Positions 26,856-37,073 of a DNA stretch of 64,000 nt are shown here, piece by piece. Source of the stretch: Chlamydiifrater phoenicopteri (GTDB taxonomy: Bacteria > Chlamydiota > Chlamydiia > Chlamydiales > Chlamydiaceae). The DNA is taken from NCBI RefSeq assembly GCF_902807005.1, contig NZ_LR777658.1, forward strand, positions 372,001 to 436,000, in the 5' to 3' direction. Both the position numbers and the translations under genes were made by a program. The notes under the pieces are model-generated. The model did not search any database. It saw only the letters and a list, made by a program, of their open reading frames with translations, and had not been told where the DNA came from. The number at the start of each line of letters is the position of its first letter. The first letter of the stretch is position 1.

Positions 26856-27377
26856 ATGAAGAAGATATTATTTGTTGCCCTCCTTGTAGGCTCTCTTGGG
26901 ATCTCGTCTTACGGAGATGACTGTAGGCTAGGTTATGTTAGCTTAAAGCGATGCATAGAAGATTCCGAGCTAGGGAAAAAAGAAACCTCTGAATTGGAAA
27001 TGCTAAAGAAACAGTTTGCTTCCAATGCAGAGCAAATGGAAAAAGAGCTGACGTCCCTATACGAAAAACTTCAAGATGAAGATTATATGGAAAGCCTTTC
27101 TTCTTCTGCTGCAGAGGAGCTACAGAAAAAGTTTGAAGAACTTTCACAGGAATATAATGTCTACCAGAATCAATCTTATCAGCTACTTAATCAACACAAC
27201 TACAAAAGAATACAAAAGCTAATACAAGAAGTTAAGGTGGCTTCGGAAAAAGTACGCAAAGAAAAGAAATTGCAAGTGGTTTTTAATGAAGAGGCCATTT
27301 TAGCAACAACAGAGAGCCTCGACATTACTGATGAAGTTATAAAAGCTTTGGATGCGACAATAGCTTCGCATAAATGA
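26856..27377 (+). CDS. skp: Periplasmic chaperone Skp/OmpH
   Basis: A 173-residue periplasmic chaperone. A signal peptide covers residues 1 to about 20 (ending near SYGDD). The rest is a long charged coiled coil (about 40-140) forming the tentacles that hold unfolded outer-membrane proteins, flanked by short strands. Position between bamA and lpxD is conserved in many Gram-negative bacteria. Starts at an ATG after GGATGTT; no strong alternative. Confidence 0.9.
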   Translation: MKKILFVALLVGSLGISSYGDDCRLGYVSLKRCIEDSELGKKETSELEMLKKQFASNAEQMEKELTSLYEKLQDEDYMESLSSSAAEELQKKFEELSQEYNVYQNQSYQLLNQHNYKRIQKLIQEVKVASEKVRKEKKLQVVFNEEAILATTESLDITDEVIKALDATIASHK

Positions 27378-27405
27378 TAAGAACCCCCCACCTCAAGGAT
27401 GAAAG

Positions 27406-28476
27406 ATGAAGTCTTGCTACACCCTCAAAGAATTGGCAGAAATCTGCGGATTGCAGTTGCAGGGAGATCCAGAGATTTTAATTTCTGGCGTAGAAGAGAT
27501 TGAGAAAGCTCAAAGCACACAAATATCATTTGTTGAAAATGAACGTTATCGACGTTTCTTGAACAAGACTCAAGCGGGAGCCATTATTATTTCCTCTCAA
27601 GAAGCCTCTAAAGCAGAAGGAACTAAAAAGAACTTTCTGATTAGCCCTACCCCCTCTTTGTCATTTCAACAAGTTATAGAACTTTTTATTTCTGAAACCG
27701 ATAATGGCTTCACAGGCGTTTCTCCCTCAGCAACTATACATGAGACTGTGGTTTTAGGGAAAAATGTTCTGATAGAACCCCAAGCTGTTATATGCAAAGG
27801 TGTGGTTATTGGGGATAATTGCCATATCGGTGCAGGCTGTTTTATCGGAGCAGAAACAGTTCTTGGAAATAATTGTTGTATACATCCTCGAGCAGTCGTC
27901 AGAGAGCGCGTGCTAATAGGTAACAATGTGCTTATTCAATCCGGGGCTGTGATAGGGTCTTGTGGTTTTGGATATAGCATGGATAAATCGGGAAACCATG
28001 TTCATCTAAAACATTTAGGAAAAGTTGTTCTTGAGGACAATGTCGAGATAGGAGCAAATACTACCATTGACAGAGGACGCTTTAAAGAAACCATTGTAAG
28101 ACAAGGCACGAAAATAGACAACCTTGTGCAAATAGCGCATCAAGTGGAGGTTGGTAAGCATTCCATTATAGTCTCTTTGTCTGGAATCGCCGGGTCAACA
28201 AAAATTGGAAATAGAGTCGTCGTTGGTGGGCAGACAGGCATTGCTGGACACATTTCTGTTTGCGATAACGTCATGCTTATGGCTCAAACAGGCGTTTCAA
28301 AAACTATATCCTCTCCAGGTGTTTATGGCGGAGCCCCAGCAAGACCTTATGAGGAAATTCACAAAATTATAGCCAAAACTCGCAATCTTCCAAAGATGGA
28401 CGCTAGGATCGGTCTTTTGGAAAAACAGCTGGAAGATATAAAGCAAAAACTTTTGGTTCTTAATACTACAAGATAG
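27406..28476 (+). CDS. lpxD: UDP-3-O-acyl-glucosamine N-acyltransferase
   Basis: A 356-residue enzyme of lipid A synthesis, adding the second acyl chain from acyl-ACP. An N-terminal uridine-binding domain (to about residue 100) is followed by a left-handed beta-helix of hexapeptide repeats (about 105-310) and a C-terminal helical tail. The catalytic His lies in QIAHQVEVGKHS (about residue 247). Length matches the family. It follows skp by 28 bases with an AAGGATG sequence before the start. Confidence 0.95.
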   Translation: MKSCYTLKELAEICGLQLQGDPEILISGVEEIEKAQSTQISFVENERYRRFLNKTQAGAIIISSQEASKAEGTKKNFLISPTPSLSFQQVIELFISETDNGFTGVSPSATIHETVVLGKNVLIEPQAVICKGVVIGDNCHIGAGCFIGAETVLGNNCCIHPRAVVRERVLIGNNVLIQSGAVIGSCGFGYSMDKSGNHVHLKHLGKVVLEDNVEIGANTTIDRGRFKETIVRQGTKIDNLVQIAHQVEVGKHSIIVSLSGIAGSTKIGNRVVVGGQTGIAGHISVCDNVMLMAQTGVSKTISSPGVYGGAPARPYEEIHKIIAKTRNLPKMDARIGLLEKQLEDIKQKLLVLNTTR

Positions 28477-28665
28477 TTTGGATATATTTTCTTGTTTGTT
28501 TTTCTCTAAAAGTCCCCTCTTGGAGGTTTCTCATTTCATTAGTGTGTTTTCTTAAATCTATTGTATTGATACACTTCCGGCGTTTTGTGAGTTTTAGTTC
28601 TCTTTTTCACACACTTTCCAGCTAGTTAGAGTATCTAAAACTCCTCTTGTGTAAGATGTTGTTTG

Positions 28666-28947
28666 ATGCCGTTTATGAGTATATCGCCATTAGGAAACCA
28701 ACCGTCGCACCCGTCTCCAGAAAAAAAACAAGCCAAAGATGAAAACTTTTTTCAACAAGTTGGACGAGTTTCTGGGGTGGCTCTAACGGTTTTGGGAATA
28801 ATGGGCGCCGCTCTAGGTGTGGGCGGAGGGCTTGGAGGAATCGTTTCTGGAGGTTGTGTTCTCTTGGGAGGAGCTTTAGTCGGAGTGTTTTCTTCTGGAA
28901 CTTTGCAACAATCTACTTCCACAGCTAGTCTTGAAAAAGACGACTAA
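28666..28947 (+). CDS. Small Inc-like membrane protein, CT244-like
   Basis: A 93-residue protein with a Pro/Lys-rich N-terminus, one Gly-rich bilobed hydrophobic region (about residues 33-75) and a short Ser/Thr-rich acidic tail. Found between lpxD and pdhA, the place of CT244. The high glycine content of the hydrophobic part is unlike ordinary transmembrane helices and resembles some Inc domains. The start is uncertain: ATG at 28666 or 28675, both with poor ribosome-binding sites. Function unknown. About 190 bases before it and 208 bases after it show no other gene. Confidence 0.65.
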   Translation: MPFMSISPLGNQPSHPSPEKKQAKDENFFQQVGRVSGVALTVLGIMGAALGVGGGLGGIVSGGCVLLGGALVGVFSSGTLQQSTSTASLEKDD

Positions 28948-29155
28948 TCAAACTCCTTCCTATTGCTGAATCGAACAATGCAATAAATGCTTTCCGTCTA
29001 ATATTTTTTTTATTTTTTCTAAAATACTCTTCAAAATTTCTTCCTATAGAAGAATTTCAAAAAAAGACTAGGTTTTTTCTCTATGAATTAAACTTGTTTT
29101 TTGTCTTTCTGCTTTTTATACTTTGTCTTGTTGTTTAAGGAGTTTTTTCTAACGA

Positions 29156-30199
29156 ATGGATAAAGCTTATAATTTATCAGACCAGCCTACTCTAAATATC
29201 TCTTCCATAGATTCAACCGAAGAGAGCGTTCGCGGAATAGTAGATTCTTTGGGAGTAGCGTCCTGCTTGGATATGCTTAAAAATATGCTTCGAATCAGAG
29301 AATTTGAAACAAGAGGAGAAGCAGCCTATCTCGAAGGCCTTGTGGGAGGGTTTTATCACTCCTATAGCGGAGAGGAAGCCATAGCCACAGCAGCTATCGC
29401 TATAGGAGGCAAGGGGCACTACTTTTTTGCTTCTTATCGTTGCCATGCTGTAGCTCTTCTTTTAGAGGTGTCTATCCCTTCTATGGCTGCAGAGTTATTA
29501 GGCAGATCAACGGGATGTGCTCTAGGAAGGGGCGGTTCTATGCATATGTGCGGGCCTAATTTTCCCGGAGGATTTGGTATTGTTGGAGGGCATGTTCCCC
29601 TAGCTATGGGAGGAGCTTTTACAAGCAAGTATCTCGGTCAAAATAAAGCTTCTTTGTGTTTCATTGGAGACGGCGCTGTGGCTCAAGGAACCGTTCACGA
29701 AACATTAAATTTCGCCTCTTTGCATGATTTACCTTTGATGCTTATCATTGAGAATAATGGCTGGGGAATGGGCACGGCCTTAAAAAGAGCCATTTCACTG
29801 TGCCCTATAGGAGAAAGTTTAGCCTCCCCCTACAAAATAAAATCCCTTACGATTAATGGCTTTGATTTGTTCAATTGTTTGCTGGGGTTTAAAGCCGCTT
29901 TTGATTACGTTCAAAATGAGCAAAAACCTTTAGTAATAGAAAGCCTATGTTCCCGGTTCCGTGGACATTCTATTTCAGATCCTAACTTGTATCGTTCCAA
30001 AAGTGATATGCAAGAAATCCTAAAAAAAGACCCTATTTTGCACACGAAGGAATTGTTTATAAAAGTTGGTTTATTATCCGAAGATGATTTTGAGAAAATG
30101 CGCAAGGATTGTAGAGAAGAAGTTATAGAAGCTTTTCAACTAGCAAAAGAAGCTCCTTACCCCTCCCCCGCTCAATTGGAAGAAGGTGTTTATGCATAA
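29156..30199 (+). CDS. pdhA: Pyruvate dehydrogenase E1 component, alpha subunit
   Basis: A 347-residue thiamine-diphosphate enzyme subunit. The TPP/Mg motif is visible as GDGAVAQG at about residues 170-177, with ENNGWGMG 23 residues later. The segment CHAVALLLE and the region around GGSMHMCGP fit the E1-alpha family, and a phosphorylation-loop-like RGHSISDPNLYR is present near residue 275. With PdhB it decarboxylates pyruvate and passes acetyl to the lipoyl domain of PdhC. Overlaps the pdhB start by eight bases, so the pair is translationally coupled. AAGGAG sits about 13 bases before the ATG. Confidence 0.95.
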   Translation: MDKAYNLSDQPTLNISSIDSTEESVRGIVDSLGVASCLDMLKNMLRIREFETRGEAAYLEGLVGGFYHSYSGEEAIATAAIAIGGKGHYFFASYRCHAVALLLEVSIPSMAAELLGRSTGCALGRGGSMHMCGPNFPGGFGIVGGHVPLAMGGAFTSKYLGQNKASLCFIGDGAVAQGTVHETLNFASLHDLPLMLIIENNGWGMGTALKRAISLCPIGESLASPYKIKSLTINGFDLFNCLLGFKAAFDYVQNEQKPLVIESLCSRFRGHSISDPNLYRSKSDMQEILKKDPILHTKELFIKVGLLSEDDFEKMRKDCREEVIEAFQLAKEAPYPSPAQLEEGVYA

Positions 30200-31181
30200 A
30201 GAAAACAAAATCTTAACAATCCGAGATGCTATAAGAGAAGCCATTGATGAAGAAATGGAAAGAGATCAAGGTGTTTTCGTTATAGGAGAGGAGGTTGGAG
30301 AATACAATGGGGCATACAAAGTAACCAAGGGCTTATTAGATAAATGGGGCCCTAAACGCATTATAGACACCCCTATCAGCGAGGCTGCATTTTCAGGTCT
30401 TGCCATAGGTGCCGCTATGACAGGACTGAGGCCTATAGTAGAATTCATGAGCTGGAACTTTTCTTTTGTTGCTGCGGATCAAATTATCTCCCATGCGGCA
30501 AAAATGCATTATATGACCGGCGGACTCTTTTCTGTTCCTATTGTTTTCAGGGGGCCCAATGGAGCAGCTGCACAGGTCTCTTGCCAACATTCGCATTGCG
30601 TGGAAGCTTTATATGCCAATTTACCGGGACTTATTGTTGTTTCGCCAGCTACTCCCCGTGATGCTAAAGGGTTATTAAAAAGCGCAGTAAGAAATAATAA
30701 TCCTGTACTTTTCTTAGAAAATGAGCTTATGTATCACGTAGAAGGCGAGGTTCCTTCTGGAGAAGTGTTAGAACCTATAGGTCAAGCTAAGGTTCTACAG
30801 GAAGGCACAGACTTAACTATTGTAACTTACAGCAGAATGGTATCTATTGTGACAGAAGCTGCCTCTCAGTTAAAAAGAGAACAAGGTTTATCTGTAGAAA
30901 TAATAGATTTACGTACTATAAAGCCTCTAGACGTCTCTACGATCTTATCGTCAATAAAAAAGACCAACAGATGTCTTGTAGTGGAGGAGGGACACTATTT
31001 CGCCGGAATAGGAGCGGAGGTTAGTGCAACAATTATGGAGTTTGGCTTTGATTACCTCGATTCTCCAGTATTAAGAGTGTGTCAAAAAGAGACCCCTATG
31101 CCCTATTCATCAGCTTTAGAAGCAGAAACATTGCCTAATGTTTCAAGGGTTAAAGATGCCGTTAATAAACTTTTAAGGTAG
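30192..31181 (+). CDS. pdhB: Pyruvate dehydrogenase E1 component, beta subunit
   Basis: A 329-residue transketolase-like subunit. Conserved stretches are IGEEVGEYNGAYKVTKGL (about residues 28-45), IDTPISEAAFSGLAIGAA and RGPNGAA. The C-terminal domain has VVEEGHYFAGIGAEV. Start taken at the ATG two codons after a GTG at 30186. Ends 6 bases before pdhC. The E3 subunit is not encoded here. Confidence 0.95.
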   Translation: MHKENKILTIRDAIREAIDEEMERDQGVFVIGEEVGEYNGAYKVTKGLLDKWGPKRIIDTPISEAAFSGLAIGAAMTGLRPIVEFMSWNFSFVAADQIISHAAKMHYMTGGLFSVPIVFRGPNGAAAQVSCQHSHCVEALYANLPGLIVVSPATPRDAKGLLKSAVRNNNPVLFLENELMYHVEGEVPSGEVLEPIGQAKVLQEGTDLTIVTYSRMVSIVTEAASQLKREQGLSVEIIDLRTIKPLDVSTILSSIKKTNRCLVVEEGHYFAGIGAEVSATIMEFGFDYLDSPVLRVCQKETPMPYSSALEAETLPNVSRVKDAVNKLLR

Positions 31182-31187
31182 AAGCTC

Positions 31188-32474
31188 ATGCTAACGTTAT
31201 TGAATATGCCTAAGCTTTCTCCTACTATGGAGAAAGGGACTATTGTAAAATGGCATAAAAAAGAAGGAGACTCTGTTAAGGCCGGAGATGTTCTTTTAGA
31301 AATAGCCACGGACAAAGCAGTTCTGGAACACGCCGCCATAGATGATGGCTTTGTCCGGGCCCTTCTTGTTCATGAAAAAGATAAGGTGTCTGTAGGTTCC
31401 CCAATTTTATTGATTTCTTCTGATCCTGAAGAACCTTTCAATTTAGAAGAGCTACTACCCAAAGAAGAAAAAGAAAACAACAGTGCACAGAGTTCTGCTG
31501 CTAAGGCTGCAGAGCTTTCTTCCTCTAATGATCAACATCCTGTTGCATCAATCTCTATGATGACTTTCTCTCCGGAGCCTCCTCTGAAGACTTCATTTAA
31601 AATCCCTTCCGAAAACAAAATATTAGCCTCGCCGTTAGCAAAATCTATAGCTAGGGAACGAAACTTAGATTTATCTAAAGTAGCCGGTAGCGGCCCTGGA
31701 GGAAGAATTCTAAAGAGAGATTTGGAAGGAGCGCCTCAAAGCAGCCCTTTAGGATCAGCTTGGCGTCAAGAGGAAACTGTTCATCCGGGATCTTATGAGA
31801 GAGAGGATCTATCTCCCATGAGAGAAGTCATTTCTCTTAGATTACAAGCATCAAAAAATTCAATTCCTCACTTTTACGTCAGACAAAAGATCAATACCAC
31901 GGCTCTTGCAATTTTAAGAAAGCAATTGTCTGATGAGGGTTTGAAGTTTTCTTTTAATGATTTCATTTTGCGGGCCTGTGCCATGACATTAAGGGAATTT
32001 CCTAGTATTAATGCTGGTTTTGATAGTGCGAGCAACCAAATCATTAAATTTTCTACTATAGATATTTCTGTGGCTGTTTCCGTAGATAATGGACTTATTA
32101 CTCCCATAGTAAGATGTGCTGATAGAAAGGATCTAACGGTCATATCCTCAGAAGTGAAAGCTCTTGCTAAAAAGGCAAAAAGCGGTAAATTACAAGACTA
32201 TGAGTACAAGGGAGGTTCTTTTACTCTGTCGAATTTGGGTATGACAGGCATTACAGAATTTGTGGCTATTATAAATCCTCCGCAAGCAGCAATCCTAGCT
32301 GTCGGTGGTATAGAACAAGAGCCTGTTGTAATTAATGATCAAATTGTTATAGGAAGCACCTGCTGTCTAACGCTTTCAGTTGATCATAGAGTTATAGATG
32401 GTATGGAAGCAGCACTTTTCATGAAAAGACTACAACACTTCCTTGAGAATCCAGCATTATTACTCTTAAAGTAA
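31188..32474 (+). CDS. pdhC: Pyruvate dehydrogenase E2 (dihydrolipoamide acetyltransferase)
   Basis: A 428-residue core subunit. One lipoyl domain (about residues 1-80) has the lipoylated Lys in ATDKAVLE. After a Ser/Pro/Glu-rich linker comes the peripheral subunit-binding domain (about 145-180, with SPLAKSIARERN and GPGGRILKRDL). The catalytic domain follows, with the active-site pair in SVDHRVIDGMEAA (about residue 400). All key residues are present. Third gene of pdhABC, followed by a hairpin and the convergent glgP. Confidence 0.96.
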   Translation: MLTLLNMPKLSPTMEKGTIVKWHKKEGDSVKAGDVLLEIATDKAVLEHAAIDDGFVRALLVHEKDKVSVGSPILLISSDPEEPFNLEELLPKEEKENNSAQSSAAKAAELSSSNDQHPVASISMMTFSPEPPLKTSFKIPSENKILASPLAKSIARERNLDLSKVAGSGPGGRILKRDLEGAPQSSPLGSAWRQEETVHPGSYEREDLSPMREVISLRLQASKNSIPHFYVRQKINTTALAILRKQLSDEGLKFSFNDFILRACAMTLREFPSINAGFDSASNQIIKFSTIDISVAVSVDNGLITPIVRCADRKDLTVISSEVKALAKKAKSGKLQDYEYKGGSFTLSNLGMTGITEFVAIINPPQAAILAVGGIEQEPVVINDQIVIGSTCCLTLSVDHRVIDGMEAALFMKRLQHFLENPALLLLK

Positions 32475-32500
32475 AGTTTTCTTTATAGATCCCTTTTTAG

Positions 32501-32524
32501 AGATCCTCGCGTATATGAGGATCT
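32501..32524. terminator. Hairpin between convergent pdhC and glgP
   Basis: An 8-base-pair stem (AGATCCTC / GAGGATCT) with an eight-base loop sits in the 58-base gap between the two stop codons. The + strand continues with TTATTTC, a weak T-run, and the minus side lacks one. Likely a terminator for pdhC and possibly both; strength uncertain. Confidence 0.55.
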
Positions 32525-32532
32525 TATTTCTG

Positions 32533-34995
32533 CTATGACTGAGCTTTGTAAGGAACATGCCAGATGTTGTCTGCGTAATCCTTAATAGTTCGATCGCTAG
32601 AAAAATATCCCATTCCTGCAGTGTTATAGATAGACTTTTTTGCCCACTCAGTTCGGTTTTTAAATAATTCTGAAGCACCTTTATGGGTTTGATCATAAGA
32701 ATCAAAGTCAGCTAAAACAAAATAGGAATCTCCTTCATTCAATAGTTTATTAACGATAGGTTTAAACAGATCTCTGTCTTCCTGACAGAAAAATCCTTCA
32801 TAGATAAGGTCTAATATTTTCTTTATTTTTGGATTGGTTTCATAAATAGCCCGTGGATCATATGTTGTTCGCATAGAGCTTATTTCACTTTCCGTTAATC
32901 CGAAAATAAACATATTTTCAAGCTTCAAATAGTCTCTCATTTCTATGTTGGCTCCGTCCATAGTACCTATAGTTAACGCTCCATTCATAGCGAACTTCAT
33001 ATTACCTGTTCCGGAAGCTTCCATCCCTGCCGTAGATATTTGTTCTGACAGTTCAGCAGCAGGAATGATGACCTCTGCTACGGACACTCTATAATTAGGA
33101 ATAAAGACTATTTTTAGAAAATCTGAAACGGTAGAGTCATTATTGACAACCTCTGCAACAGAATTGATTAATTTAATAATCAGTTTCGCAAAAAAATATC
33201 CTGGAGCAGCTTTTCCACCAAAAATAATAGTTTTTGGAATAGGGGCAGAAACTAGATTCTCTTTAAGATCTATGTAATCCCCTATCACCCTTAAAATATT
33301 GAGCAGCTGTCTCTTGTATTCGTGAATTCTTTTTATATGACAGTCAAACATTGACGATGGGTTAACTGTAGTGCCTACTTCATCAAAAATACGTCTAGCC
33401 AGAGTATTTTTATTCAGAATTTTTATAGCCTCCCACCTATCTCTAAAACTAGCGTCTTCAGCCATAGGGTGTAGTTTTTCCAAAAGAGATAAGTTTGTAA
33501 TCCAACCATCACCTAAAACCTCTGTTAGTAAATTAGATAACAATGGATTACAGAGAGCCAGCCATCTTCTGGGGGTTACCCCATTAGTGACATTAATAAA
33601 CTTCTCCTTATTGATAGCAGAAAAATCAGAAAACAGGGTTGTACGTAATAACTCAGAGTGAAAAGCTGATACTCCATTTACTTTGGACGAGCCTACAATA
33701 GCCAACGTCGCCATACTAATTCGTTTCTCTTTCCCGTTTTCTTCTATGATGGATAACTGTTTTTTCTTTGATTCATCATTAGGAAAATCTTCGTTAACTG
33801 TTTGCAACCATCTAGAATTAATTTCTTGAATAATTTCTAGATGTCTAGGAAGAAGTTTAGCAAAAAGCTCTATAGGCCACCGTTCTAAAGCTTCAGGAAG
33901 GATTGTGTGATTTGTATAATTAAAAATTTCTTTGGTCATCTGCCATGCTTTATCCCATGGCAGCTCCTCCCTATCTACCAAAAGATGCATCATTTCAGCT
34001 ATTCCCAAAGCAGGGTGTGTGTCATTGAGTTGAATAGAAACCTTTTCAGGTAGCTTTTCAAGATGAATGTATGCTTTTGTATATCTACGAAGGATATCTT
34101 GAATGGTGGAAGATATCAAAAAATATTCTTGTTTCAACCGAAGTTCTTGTCCTTCAGAAATAGAGTCATTGGGGTATAAAACTCTCGAGATGTTTTCAGC
34201 CAATGCTATATCTTCTATAGCTCTAATGTAATCTCCATGATTAAAGTAGCTAAATTCAAATCCTTGAGGAGACTGAGCTTGCCATAGACGCAGGGTATTA
34301 ACAGTAGTATTCCCATATCCAGGAACAGGCACATCGTATGCCATAGCTAACACTTCACTAGTCTCTGTCCATTCTGCAATGTTTCTCCCTCTTTCGTCTG
34401 TATAATGGCTGACTTTTCCATAAAATTTTACTGGATATAAGTACTCTCCTCTGCATATTTCCCAAGGATTCCCATATCTCAACCACTCATCAGGAGCTTC
34501 TACTTGATAACCCTCGATAATTTTTTGATGAAAAATTCCATAATCATAACGAATCCCATATCCGTAAGCAGGGATCCCTAATGTTGCCATGGAATCTAAA
34601 AAGCAAGCCGCTAAACGTCCTAGTCCTCCATTCCCTAATCCGGCATCGGACTCCATTTCTGAAAGACGATCTAAGTCATACCCGAGCTGTTTTACAGCTT
34701 CGCTCACTATATTCAAAAGACCTAGGTTAAACAGATTAGACTTAAGACTTCTCCCCAATAAGAACTCCATAGAAATATAATAAACTCGCTTAGAATCTTC
34801 TTTGTAATACTGACTTTGAGTTTCAAGCCAACCTTTTGCTAGCCACTCCATAACCGTTTCTGATACAGCAGAAAAAATTTCTCTATCAGAAGCTGTCTCT
34901 GGTTGTTGAACGATACCTAATTGTAATCTATTAAGTATGGCTTTTTTCATGCTCTCTACAGAAACAGCCTTCTTATCAAAACTATTTTCTTCCAT
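32533..34995 (-). CDS. glgP: Glycogen phosphorylase
   Basis: An 820-residue enzyme releasing glucose-1-phosphate from glycogen. The PLP-binding Lys lies in [16 protein letters not shown] (about residue 660), followed by DGANIEM. The N-terminal part has the family stretches [25 protein letters not shown] and YGIRYDYG. Length is normal for bacterial enzymes. Glycogen made by the bacterium in the inclusion is the substrate, and MalQ at 55758 works on the resulting short glucans. The 238-base gap upstream separates it from a divergent small Inc-like gene. Confidence 0.97.
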   Translation of the reverse strand: MEENSFDKKAVSVESMKKAILNRLQLGIVQQPETASDREIFSAVSETVMEWLAKGWLETQSQYYKEDSKRVYYISMEFLLGRSLKSNLFNLGLLNIVSEAVKQLGYDLDRLSEMESDAGLGNGGLGRLAACFLDSMATLGIPAYGYGIRYDYGIFHQKIIEGYQVEAPDEWLRYGNPWEICRGEYLYPVKFYGKVSHYTDERGRNIAEWTETSEVLAMAYDVPVPGYGNTTVNTLRLWQAQSPQGFEFSYFNHGDYIRAIEDIALAENISRVLYPNDSISEGQELRLKQEYFLISSTIQDILRRYTKAYIHLEKLPEKVSIQLNDTHPALGIAEMMHLLVDREELPWDKAWQMTKEIFNYTNHTILPEALERWPIELFAKLLPRHLEIIQEINSRWLQTVNEDFPNDESKKKQLSIIEENGKEKRISMATLAIVGSSKVNGVSAFHSELLRTTLFSDFSAINKEKFINVTNGVTPRRWLALCNPLLSNLLTEVLGDGWITNLSLLEKLHPMAEDASFRDRWEAIKILNKNTLARRIFDEVGTTVNPSSMFDCHIKRIHEYKRQLLNILRVIGDYIDLKENLVSAPIPKTIIFGGKAAPGYFFAKLIIKLINSVAEVVNNDSTVSDFLKIVFIPNYRVSVAEVIIPAAELSEQISTAGMEASGTGNMKFAMNGALTIGTMDGANIEMRDYLKLENMFIFGLTESEISSMRTTYDPRAIYETNPKIKKILDLIYEGFFCQEDRDLFKPIVNKLLNEGDSYFVLADFDSYDQTHKGASELFKNRTEWAKKSIYNTAGMGYFSSDRTIKDYADNIWHVPYKAQS

Positions 34996-35233
34996 ACCTA
35001 AGAATCCTCAACTTTAAGATCGCATGACTAAATTAATTTGACTGAATAGACTCACAGAGAGACTTTTCTCATTCTTAATCTCGAGATTATTTAAATGTCT
35101 ACTACTATCAATCCCTTTTTAAAGAGATCAGGCATCAGATTTATTAGCTTTTTTTAAATCAACTAAAAATACCTTTTTTGTTTTTGGGGAAACTCTTAAA
35201 CTATTTGTCATTATTTTAAATGACGGTGTCATC

Positions 35234-35611
35234 ATGTACGCTCATGGCTATGGAAGGAACAGAACGGCTACAGGAAAATTGAATGTAGTTACTTTAGACG
35301 ACATCAACCAAAGGGATCGACCTGCTCCACAATACTCGGATCAAGCTTGCAGAGCATCCATGGCTCTTATGAAAGAGCTGAATAGGGGGGCTTTTGTTGG
35401 CACAGGGTTGTTCGTTGCTAGCGCTATTTTGGAGTGCGTATTATCGCTGTCCCTACTTTTAACTTTGGGATTAAGCTGTCCTCTGACGCATTATGGAGTA
35501 ATTTTAGCAATGGTTATTGCTACAGTGATCTTTGTGGAAGCTCTTCTTAGGTTGATAATATCTGCCTCTATAAGCATGTCTGCTGTGCGGCACGACCATA
35601 GCACGCAATAA
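35234..35611 (+). CDS. Small inclusion membrane protein, CT249-like
   Basis: A 125-residue protein with a soluble N-terminus of about 55 residues and a bilobed hydrophobic domain (about 57-110). This is the Inc layout, and it has the position of CT249 between glgP and dnaA. It ends 17 bases from the convergent dnaA paralogue. The start ATG lacks a clear ribosome-binding site (upstream GACGGTGTCATC). The 238 bases before it are AT-rich and show no other gene. Confidence 0.75.
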   Translation: MYAHGYGRNRTATGKLNVVTLDDINQRDRPAPQYSDQACRASMALMKELNRGAFVGTGLFVASAILECVLSLSLLLTLGLSCPLTHYGVILAMVIATVIFVEALLRLIISASISMSAVRHDHSTQ

Positions 35612-35628
35612 GAAAATCTTTACCCCCG

Positions 35629-37011
35629 TTAATCAGGAGGGGTCTCTCCAGAAACGTATTCTAGTTCCTTGTGACCAGAGAACAGCGATTGAATAATTTC
35701 TTTTACGCTCAAACTGATTTCTCTGTCTCCAGATTCCAAAGCTTTGGATACAAGTCTAATAGAAGATATTACCGTTGAATGATCTCTAGAAAAGATTTCG
35801 CCTATTTTCATGTAAGAGAGAGAAAGGTGAGATCGACATAGATACATGGCTATTTGCCTAGGCAAAACATACTCTCTGGATTGGGATCTCCCTAATAGAT
35901 CATCTACAGAAATCCCACACTGACTGGCTACAGATTGTACGATTTTTTGTGGAGTAAGCCTAATTTGCTCAGCTTCAGCTAAGAGATCTTTCAGAAAATA
36001 CTTTATATCCTTCTCATAGAGTAATTGTTGAGAGCATTTTCTATAAGCAACCCGCTTGGAAAGTAAATTCAAAGCATGAAGGATGCTTTTAACATTAGAG
36101 ACAAGCTCTTGAATAAGAAACTCGACAGAGCTTTCGTGCAGGCGCACCGACAACTCTTGAGATTTGCTGTAAATAAACTTCCGCAACCCATCTTTAACTA
36201 AAGATTGTACAGGAATAACTATTCCCCATTCGAAGCGGCTTACAAGCCTTTCCTCCATGAACTTTAAATCTCCTGGAGCATACAAGGAAGAAAGCATTAT
36301 CAATTTTCCTTCTGTATGTAAGGAGTTAAATGTATGGAAAAATTCTTCTTGAGTAGCAGCTTTTCTAGAAAAAACCTCGATGTCCTCAATAAAGAGCGCG
36401 TCAACTTTTCTATAGAATGAGCGAAATTTTTGCATTTCCCCAGCACGAATAGCAGCGACTAGATGTTCTGTAAAGCGTTCGGCATCAACAAAAAGCACTT
36501 TCTTCCCACAATTTTTTAGTTCATGGGCAACGGACTGCATTAAATGCGTTTTCCCCGCGCCCTCTACTCCAAAAAGATATATAGGATTAAAAGGGAATTC
36601 TGCGCCGTCTGATGCTGGTAGTCCAAAGTTTTTTAAAATACGGAAGGCTGGTTCATTCTCTGGTGTTATCAAAAAGTTTGCAAATGTTTTGTTCTCATCT
36701 AATTCCTGATCTTTGATAGAAAAAAAAGAGGATTGAGCATCATAAATAGGCGCCAACTCCCTACCCTCTCCACTCTTTTCGGAAGAAGAAATGTGCACTC
36801 TAATGGCTTTCCCGTTGTTATTGACAAACTGAGCCTTTACTTTGTGTCGAATATGTTCTTCAAACCAGGTTAACTGAAAGGAATCGCTAGCTTCCAAATA
36901 AAGGTTGCAAGCGTCAAAGCAAGAAACTTTCAAAGAACGTAGCCACTTATCTACAATTTCTTTACCTATTTCCTTATCTTGCAATAAAAGAAATTCTTCC
37001 CAAGCTCGCAT
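35629..37011 (-). CDS. dnaA: DnaA replication initiator (paralogue)
   Basis: A 460-residue protein with the full DnaA order: N-terminal domain I (about 1-85), short linker, AAA+ domain III with Walker A GVEGAGKTH (about residues 149-157) and Walker B ALFIEDIEVF. Domain IV carries the DnaA-box recognition stretch ending FSRDHSTVISS (about residue 425). Chlamydia have two dnaA genes and this corresponds to the one beside yidC. No cluster of DnaA boxes was noticed next to it, so I do not place an origin here. It lies 62 bases downstream of yidC on the same strand, and that gap holds a small hairpin (37039-37060). Confidence 0.93.
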   Translation of the reverse strand: MRAWEEFLLLQDKEIGKEIVDKWLRSLKVSCFDACNLYLEASDSFQLTWFEEHIRHKVKAQFVNNNGKAIRVHISSSEKSGEGRELAPIYDAQSSFFSIKDQELDENKTFANFLITPENEPAFRILKNFGLPASDGAEFPFNPIYLFGVEGAGKTHLMQSVAHELKNCGKKVLFVDAERFTEHLVAAIRAGEMQKFRSFYRKVDALFIEDIEVFSRKAATQEEFFHTFNSLHTEGKLIMLSSLYAPGDLKFMEERLVSRFEWGIVIPVQSLVKDGLRKFIYSKSQELSVRLHESSVEFLIQELVSNVKSILHALNLLSKRVAYRKCSQQLLYEKDIKYFLKDLLAEAEQIRLTPQKIVQSVASQCGISVDDLLGRSQSREYVLPRQIAMYLCRSHLSLSYMKIGEIFSRDHSTVISSIRLVSKALESGDREISLSVKEIIQSLFSGHKELEYVSGETPPD

Positions 37012-37038
37012 ACTAAACTCTATTTACCAATTCCTTTC

Positions 37039-37060
37039 TTATAGCTTTTATCAGCTATAA
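37039..37060. repeat. Small inverted repeat between yidC and dnaA
   Basis: An 8-base-pair AT-rich stem (TTATAGCT / AGCTATAA) with a six-base loop lies in the 62-base gap between the yidC stop and the dnaA start. There is no T-run after it in the direction of transcription (minus), so it is not a classic terminator. It could influence dnaA translation or be chance. Confidence 0.35.
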
Positions 37061-37073
37061 ACCCGAGTTTAAA

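Noticed and set aside
28513..28530. Hairpin after lpxD (CCTC-TTG-GAGG)
   Set aside because: Only four base pairs with a three-base loop; too weak to call a terminator.
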